DNA of 20,115 nucleotides from Pseudomonadota bacterium (GTDB lineage Bacteria; Pseudomonadota; Alphaproteobacteria; Sphingomonadales; Sphingomonadaceae), in NCBI GenBank assembly GCA_023387085.1, contig JAEWIL010000083.1:1-20115 (forward strand). The letters run 5' to 3'. How positions within the stretch are numbered: position 1 is the stretch's first letter; every line of letters begins with the position of its first letter. The notes beneath the pieces were generated by a model. That model was not told the DNA's origin and did not search any database. It worked only from the letters and a program-made list of their open reading frames with translations. Shown here one piece after another: positions 14,613 through 20,115 of the stretch. The translations under genes and the position numbers were made by a program.

Positions 14613-15452
14613 TCAGTCGCGCAGCAGTTCGTTAATTCCGGTTTTCGCGCGCGTCTGCGCATCGACGCGCTTGACGATCACCGCGCAATAGAGCGACGGT
14701 CCGGGCGTTCCGTCGGGCAGCGGCTTGCCCGGCAGCGAGCCTGGAACCACGACCGAATAGGCGGGTACTTCACCGACGAAGACTTCGCCCGTCGCGCGGT
14801 CGATGATCTTGGTCGAGGCGCCGAGATAGACGCCCATCGACAGCACTGCGCCCTCGCGGACGATCACGCCCTCCGCCACCTCGGCGCGCGCGCCGATGAA
14901 GGCGCCGTCCTCGATCACGACCGGGCCGGCCTGGAGCGGCTCCAATACGCCGCCGATCCCCGCGCCGCCCGACAGTTGGACGTTCGCGCCGATCTGCGCG
15001 CAGCTACCGACGGTCGCCCACGCGTCGACCATCGACCCTTCGCCGACATAAGCGCCGATATTGACGAAGCTCGGCATCAGCACCGCACCTTTGCTGATAT
15101 AGGCGCCGCGGCGGACGATCGATCCGGGCACCGCGCGAAAACCGGCGTCGCGTAAGCGGTTCTCGCCCCAGCCCGCGAACTTCGACGGCACCTTGTCCCA
15201 CCAGGTCGCGCCGCCCGCGCCGCCTTCGATCAGTTCCATGTCGTTGAGGCGGAACGAGAGCAGCACTGCCTTTTTCAGCCATTGGTTGACCTGCCACGTC
15301 CCGCCCGCATCACGTTCGGCGACGCGAAAGCTGCCATCGTCGAGGCCCGCGATTGCGGTTTCGACCGCCTCGCGCACTGCCCCGTCCGTCGTGAGCCCCA
15401 GCGTATCGCGCGCATCCCACGCGGCTTCGATCGTGGCTTGCAGGTCGGTCAT
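14613..15452 (-). CDS. dapD: 2,3,4,5-tetrahydropyridine-2,6-dicarboxylate N-succinyltransferase
   Basis: DapD makes N-succinyl-2-amino-6-oxopimelate in the lysine and meso-diaminopimelate pathway. The 279-residue protein has the helical N-terminal domain (residues 1 to about 105, ending WWDKVPSKFAGWGENRLR). The left-handed beta helix of hexapeptide repeats follows (IVRRGAYISKGAVLMPSFVN, VGEGSMVDAWATVGSCAQIG with the catalytic-region Asp143). A C-terminal tail contains SLYCAVIVKRVDAQTR. ATG 15452 overlaps the upstream nucleotidase stop by four bases (ATGA) and has GGGGA just upstream; the longer open frame to 15569 is spurious. dapE is not adjacent on the downstream side. Confidence 0.97.
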   Translation of the reverse strand: MTDLQATIEAAWDARDTLGLTTDGAVREAVETAIAGLDDGSFRVAERDAGGTWQVNQWLKKAVLLSFRLNDMELIEGGAGGATWWDKVPSKFAGWGENRLRDAGFRAVPGSIVRRGAYISKGAVLMPSFVNIGAYVGEGSMVDAWATVGSCAQIGANVQLSGGAGIGGVLEPLQAGPVVIEDGAFIGARAEVAEGVIVREGAVLSMGVYLGASTKIIDRATGEVFVGEVPAYSVVVPGSLPGKPLPDGTPGPSLYCAVIVKRVDAQTRAKTGINELLRD

Positions 15453-16126
15453 GAAAGTCCCCATGGTAAAGGCAAATTGTCGAGCCAGTCGGCGATGTCG
15501 CTCGCGTGAAAATCGACATGCTCCGGCAGGTGGTCGCGATGGCCGCTTTCGCTGCCATTGTCCAGCCACACGGTCGTCATGCCGAGCGCTTTCGCAGGCG
15601 TCAGATTGCGCGCCATATCCTCGACGAACAGGCTCTTGGCCGGATCGACGCCGAGATGATTGATCATCATCATATAGGCGGCCGGATCGGGCTTGGGCGT
15701 GTATCCGGTGACGCGAATGTCGCAGATGCCGTCGAACAGATCGTCGATTCCGCGCGCCTGCAGCACCCGCGCCGAATAATCGGCATCGGCGTTGGTAAAG
15801 ACCAGCTTGCGGCCCGGCAGCCGTTCCAGCCCCGCACGCAGCCGCGCATCGACCGACAGCCGGTCGAGCGCGATATCGTGGACATCGACCAGAAAATCCT
15901 CGGGGCTCACGCCATGGTGGCGCATCAGCCCCGCCATCGTCGTGCCATGGTCATGGAAATACTGCTTCTGCACCCGCCGCGCCTCGATCGCATCGACGCC
16001 CAGCAACCGCATGATAAAGGCGCCCATGCGCGCGTCGATCAGGTCGAACAGCTTCGCCGCTGGCGGATAGAGCGTGTTGTCGAGGTCAAAGATCCAATTT
16101 TCGATATGGTCGATGGGCACGGTCAT
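15449..16126 (-). CDS. HAD superfamily pyrimidine 5'-nucleotidase
   Basis: This 225-residue protein is a HAD hydrolase of the SDT1/PPM1-like pyrimidine 5'-nucleotidase group. Motif I is FDLDNTLYP with the nucleophile Asp14 and Asp16. Motif II is VFTNADAD, motif III the lysine in GYTPKPDP, and motif IV FVEDMARNL. A helical cap occupies about residues 22-85. It probably removes phosphate from UMP/CMP-like or modified nucleotides, but HAD specificity is hard to read from sequence. ATG 16126, just before the conserved segment, lies 11 bases after the upstream stop; ATG 16162 would overlap that gene by 26 bases. It is coupled to dapD downstream. Confidence 0.9.
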   Translation of the reverse strand: MTVPIDHIENWIFDLDNTLYPPAAKLFDLIDARMGAFIMRLLGVDAIEARRVQKQYFHDHGTTMAGLMRHHGVSPEDFLVDVHDIALDRLSVDARLRAGLERLPGRKLVFTNADADYSARVLQARGIDDLFDGICDIRVTGYTPKPDPAAYMMMINHLGVDPAKSLFVEDMARNLTPAKALGMTTVWLDNGSESGHRDHLPEHVDFHASDIADWLDNLPLPWGLS

Positions 16127-16136
16127 CGGGCGGCGC

Positions 16137-16652
16137 TTACCGGCTTGGTTGGACGCCGGCAAGCGCGTCGCGCAGACGGATCCAGCTTGCTAATTTCGCG
16201 GCGAATCCGATGGTATGTGCGGCGCTGCTCGACGGCAGGTCGACGACGGTGACACCGCCAAGCGGGGGCATTTGCTTGCGTCCAATTGTTGCAGCCTTGC
16301 TGCCGTTGAAGGCAACCATGCGAAGGTCGGGCAGGCCCGAGACCAGCGTTGCAAGATCGTGCGGGTCGGCTTCGCGGATCTGCGAATCGCTGCTGCCGTG
16401 GCGTTCCGCCGAACGGATCACGTCCCATAAACCGACCTTCGCCGTGCGCAGTGCGGCGAGCCTGTCCTCATAGGACATTGCGGCAAGCTGTTCGCCAATC
16501 ACTTCGCTGAGCAGGCGCCAGAACTGGTTCGTCGGATGGGCATAATATTGCCGTTCGGCGAGCGATCGCGCCCCGGGAAGGCTTCCGAGAATCAGCAGCC
16601 GCGTGTCGGGTGGAATATGGGGAGCAAAGCTGGTGTGACGAACGGCGACCAT
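16137..16652 (-). CDS. DNA-deoxyinosine (hypoxanthine) glycosylase, uracil-DNA glycosylase superfamily
   Basis: The 171-residue product matches the hypoxanthine-DNA glycosylase branch of the uracil-DNA glycosylase superfamily, which removes deaminated adenine from DNA. Visible marks are LLILGSLPGARS (the catalytic-region loop in the GSxPG form), QYYAHPTNQFWRLLSEVIGE, KVGLWDVIRSAERHGSSDS and the C-terminal VVDLPSSSAAHT segment. The frame continues open far upstream to 17246, but that part overlaps rpsL antisense and is not coding. ATG 16652 is the first start that fits the family length. No clear ribosome-binding site is seen. It heads the minus-strand cluster glycosylase-nucleotidase-dapD. 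Confidence 0.85.
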   Translation of the reverse strand: MVAVRHTSFAPHIPPDTRLLILGSLPGARSLAERQYYAHPTNQFWRLLSEVIGEQLAAMSYEDRLAALRTAKVGLWDVIRSAERHGSSDSQIREADPHDLATLVSGLPDLRMVAFNGSKAATIGRKQMPPLGGVTVVDLPSSSAAHTIGFAAKLASWIRLRDALAGVQPSR

Positions 16653-16958
16653 GGGCGACAGATAGACTGCGCGACCCGGCGCAACAATATTGCCGGCCTC
16701 TTGACCGCGAAGGGAATCGGGTTTAGGGGCGCGCTCGACCGAAAAGGGCGGTTTGCCGCCTCTTTGGGTTACAACAGCGCTTGAACATTGCTGGCGCGGA
16801 TGGAGCCTCCGGAAGATCGATACGATCCGCCGGGGTCTTTTGCTGTTATCAGGTCGGCCGTTTTTCGCCATTTTTGGCGATCCATCGGCCGGAGCTTCAT
16901 CCACCGCGGTACAGTAACCGTTCGCTTTGATGGGCGGACATTTAAAGGTGAAGCATTC
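16653..16958. promoter_or_regulatory. Leader and promoter region of the str operon (and divergent glycosylase)
   Basis: This 306-base gap has no credible gene. It must hold the divergent promoters, but I found no confident -35/-10 pair. Notable structures are a small hairpin GGCGG-TTTG-CCGCC near 16745-16758 and the two-tier stem-loop listed separately at 16855-16891. The AAAGGTG at about 16943-16951 serves as the ribosome-binding site of rpsL. Confidence 0.5.
16855..16891 (+). promoter_or_regulatory. Two-tier stem-loop in rpsL leader
   Basis: CGGCCG (16855-16860) pairs with CGGCCG (16886-16891). Nested inside, TCGCC (16865-16869) pairs with GGCGA (16876-16880) around ATTTTT. It lies 67 bases upstream of rpsL, so it is probably in the transcribed leader and may regulate the str operon; this is inference. 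Confidence 0.4.
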
Positions 16959-17330
16959 ATGCCCACGATCAACCAGCTGGTCCGCAAGGGCCGGACTCCC
17001 CAGAAGGTGAAGTCCAAGGTCCCGGCGATGGACGCAAACCCGCAAAAGCGCGGCGTTTGCACCCGTGTCTACACGACGACCCCGAAAAAGCCGAACTCGG
17101 CGCTCCGCAAGGTTGCCAAGGTCCGCCTGACCAACCAGCGCGAAGTCATCACCTACATCCCCGGCGAAGGCCACAACCTCCAGGAACACAGCGTTGTGCT
17201 GATCCGCGGCGGTCGTGTCCGCGACCTTCCCGGTGTGCGTTACCACGTCCTGCGCGGCGTGCTCGATACGCAGGGCGTGAAGGACCGCAAGCAGAGCCGT
17301 TCGAAGTACGGCGCGAAGCGTCCGAAGTAA
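16959..17330 (+). CDS. rpsL: 30S ribosomal protein S12
   Basis: S12 lies at the decoding centre of the 30S subunit. The 123-residue sequence is complete: PTINQLVRKGR start, VYTTTPKKPNSALRKVAKVR with the lysine known from streptomycin resistance intact (wild-type sensitive form), the GEGHNLQEHSVVLIRGGRVR and DLPGVRYHVLRG segments, and the basic tail KQSRSKYGAKRPK. ATG 16959 gives the family N-terminus; the frame is open back to 16788 but without similarity. It is the first gene of the str operon rpsL-rpsG-fusA. Confidence 0.98.
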   Translation: MPTINQLVRKGRTPQKVKSKVPAMDANPQKRGVCTRVYTTTPKKPNSALRKVAKVRLTNQREVITYIPGEGHNLQEHSVVLIRGGRVRDLPGVRYHVLRGVLDTQGVKDRKQSRSKYGAKRPK

Positions 17331-17354
17331 GGACCGCTTTTTCGGCTATCTGAT

Positions 17355-17382
17355 CATCCCAGGCCGCCCTTGCGCCGGGATG
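17355..17382 (+). promoter_or_regulatory. Stem-loop in the rpsL-rpsG spacer
   Basis: CATCCC (17355-17360) pairs with GGGATG (17377-17382), with an inner GGC/GCC pairing. In E. coli S7 binds this spacer to control its own synthesis; a similar role here is only a guess from position. Confidence 0.4.
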
Positions 17383-17403
17383 CTGTTGTAAAAGGAATTA
17401 CCT

Positions 17404-17874
17404 ATGGCTCGTCGTCGTCGTCCTGAACGCCGCGAAATTCTGCCCGATCCCCGTTTCGGGGATGTCGTGCTCTCGAAGTTCATGAACAGCGTCATGCTGG
17501 ACGGGAAGAAGTCCGTCGCCGAAAGCATCGTTTACGGTGCGTTGGAGTCGGTCGAAGCCCGCGCCAAGAAGGAACCCATCGGCGTGTTCCACGAAGCGCT
17601 CGCGAACATCCGTCCGAACATCGAAGTCCGCAGCCGCCGCGTCGGCGGTGCGACGTATCAGGTTCCGGTCGAAGTCCGTCCGGACCGCGCGCAGGCGCTG
17701 GCGATCCGCTGGCTGATCGCTGCGGCGCGCAACCGCAGCGAAACCACGATGGCCGCGCGCCTGTCGGGCGAACTGCTCGACGCGTCGAACAACCGTGGCA
17801 ACGCGGTGAAGAAGCGCGAAGACACGCACCGCATGGCCGAAGCGAACCGCGCGTTCAGCCACTACCGCTGGTAA
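17404..17874 (+). CDS. rpsG: 30S ribosomal protein S7
   Basis: S7 starts assembly of the 30S head by binding the 3' domain of 16S rRNA. The 156-residue protein is full length: ARRRRPERREILPDPRFGD start, SKFMNSVMLDGKKSVAESIV, RPNIEVRSRRVGGATYQVPV, the LAIRWLIAAARNR helix and the KKREDTHRMAEANRAFSHYR end. AAGGAATTACCT precedes the ATG. It lies 73 bases after rpsL and 94 bases before fusA. Confidence 0.98.
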   Translation: MARRRRPERREILPDPRFGDVVLSKFMNSVMLDGKKSVAESIVYGALESVEARAKKEPIGVFHEALANIRPNIEVRSRRVGGATYQVPVEVRPDRAQALAIRWLIAAARNRSETTMAARLSGELLDASNNRGNAVKKREDTHRMAEANRAFSHYRW

Positions 17875-17924
17875 TTGCAGGGGGCTCCGGCCCGTCTCGC
17901 AATCGCAACAAAACTTCCTATATC

Positions 17925-17949
17925 GGGGGCGGCTCGAAGGGCCTCCCCC
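17925..17949 (+). other. Stem-loop in the rpsG-fusA spacer
   Basis: GGGGGCGGC (17925-17933) pairs with GCCTCCCCC (17941-17949), one mismatch, 7-nt loop. It precedes the fusA ribosome-binding site AAGGAAAAG and lacks a T run, so it is more likely an mRNA stability or processing site than a terminator. Confidence 0.45.
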
Positions 17950-17968
17950 CAAATCCAAGGAAAAGACC

Positions 17969-20062
<2,094 letters not shown>

Positions 20063-20068
20063 TGGGGT

Positions 20069-20104
20069 TTGGCCGCGCCGGCGTGCACCCCCCGGCGAGG
20101 CCAA
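20069..20104 (+). other. Stem-loop after fusA
   Basis: TTGGCCGCGCCGG (20069-20081) pairs with CCGGCGAGGCCAA (20092-20104) with a single mismatch and a 10-nt loop, beginning seven bases after the fusA stop. No T run follows, so read-through into the next str-operon gene is likely, with the hairpin acting as processing or attenuation point. Confidence 0.5.
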
Positions 20105-20115
20105 CAAATGGCGGG

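Noticed and set aside
16653..17246. Long N-terminal extension of the glycosylase over the rpsL region
   Set aside because: It would run antisense through rpsL and shows no similarity. The family length is met from 16652.

Overview
The window is GC-rich (roughly 63-65% by eye), and its gene content and order are alphaproteobacterial. The protein sequences look like a sphingomonad, perhaps Sphingopyxis; the genus is an inference from sequence style only. The block rho - hemJ - hemE - [intergenic] - ppsR (DUF299) - maf - aroE - coaE - dnaQ is the classic neighbourhood of the alphaproteobacterial chromosomal replication origin (in Caulobacter the origin lies next to hemE). The divergent 351-base hemE/ppsR gap at 4343-4693 contains two perfect DnaA boxes, a near-perfect third and an AT-rich stretch. 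I read it as oriC.

Layout. Left of the origin everything is on the minus strand: hemE, hemJ, a probable terminator, rho, a small ABM-domain gene broken by an apparent one-base frameshift, and two tandem TerC-family membrane protein genes, the second cut by the window edge. Right of the origin a tightly packed plus-strand series runs ppsR-maf-aroE-coaE (4-nt ATGA overlaps), dnaQ, long-form hpf, ptsN, a DUF1491 gene, a secreted SleB/CwlJ-type cell-wall hydrolase, then a coupled trio of DUF4136 lipoprotein, M14 cytosolic-carboxypeptidase-like enzyme and GNAT acetyltransferase. Most genes are therefore transcribed away from the origin on both sides.

The next part has mixed orientation. A minus-strand small heat-shock gene (Hsp20/IbpA) has a bidirectional terminator after it, and a candidate RpoH promoter plus a ROSE-type RNA thermometer in its leader. 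It diverges from gpmA. A composite 105-base inverted repeat separates gpmA from the convergent minus-strand cluster of dapD, a HAD pyrimidine 5'-nucleotidase and a uracil/hypoxanthine-DNA-glycosylase-family gene. The window ends with the str operon, rpsL-rpsG-fusA, with structured leader and spacers; tuf is expected just outside.

How the genes work together: the window is mainly housekeeping. It covers haem synthesis (hemE, hemJ), transcription termination (rho), shikimate, CoA and lysine/peptidoglycan precursor synthesis (aroE, coaE, dapD), replication proofreading and nucleotide-pool hygiene (dnaQ, maf, glycosylase), translation and its hibernation (rpsL, rpsG, fusA, hpf), PEP/pyruvate control (ppsR), PTS-Ntr (ptsN) and glycolysis (gpmA). 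I found no mobile element, CRISPR array, tRNA or rRNA. The observations most worth checking are the origin, the broken ABM gene, the heat-shock leader, the composite repeat and the CCP-like carboxypeptidase cassette. I did not find a convincing undescribed multi-gene system.
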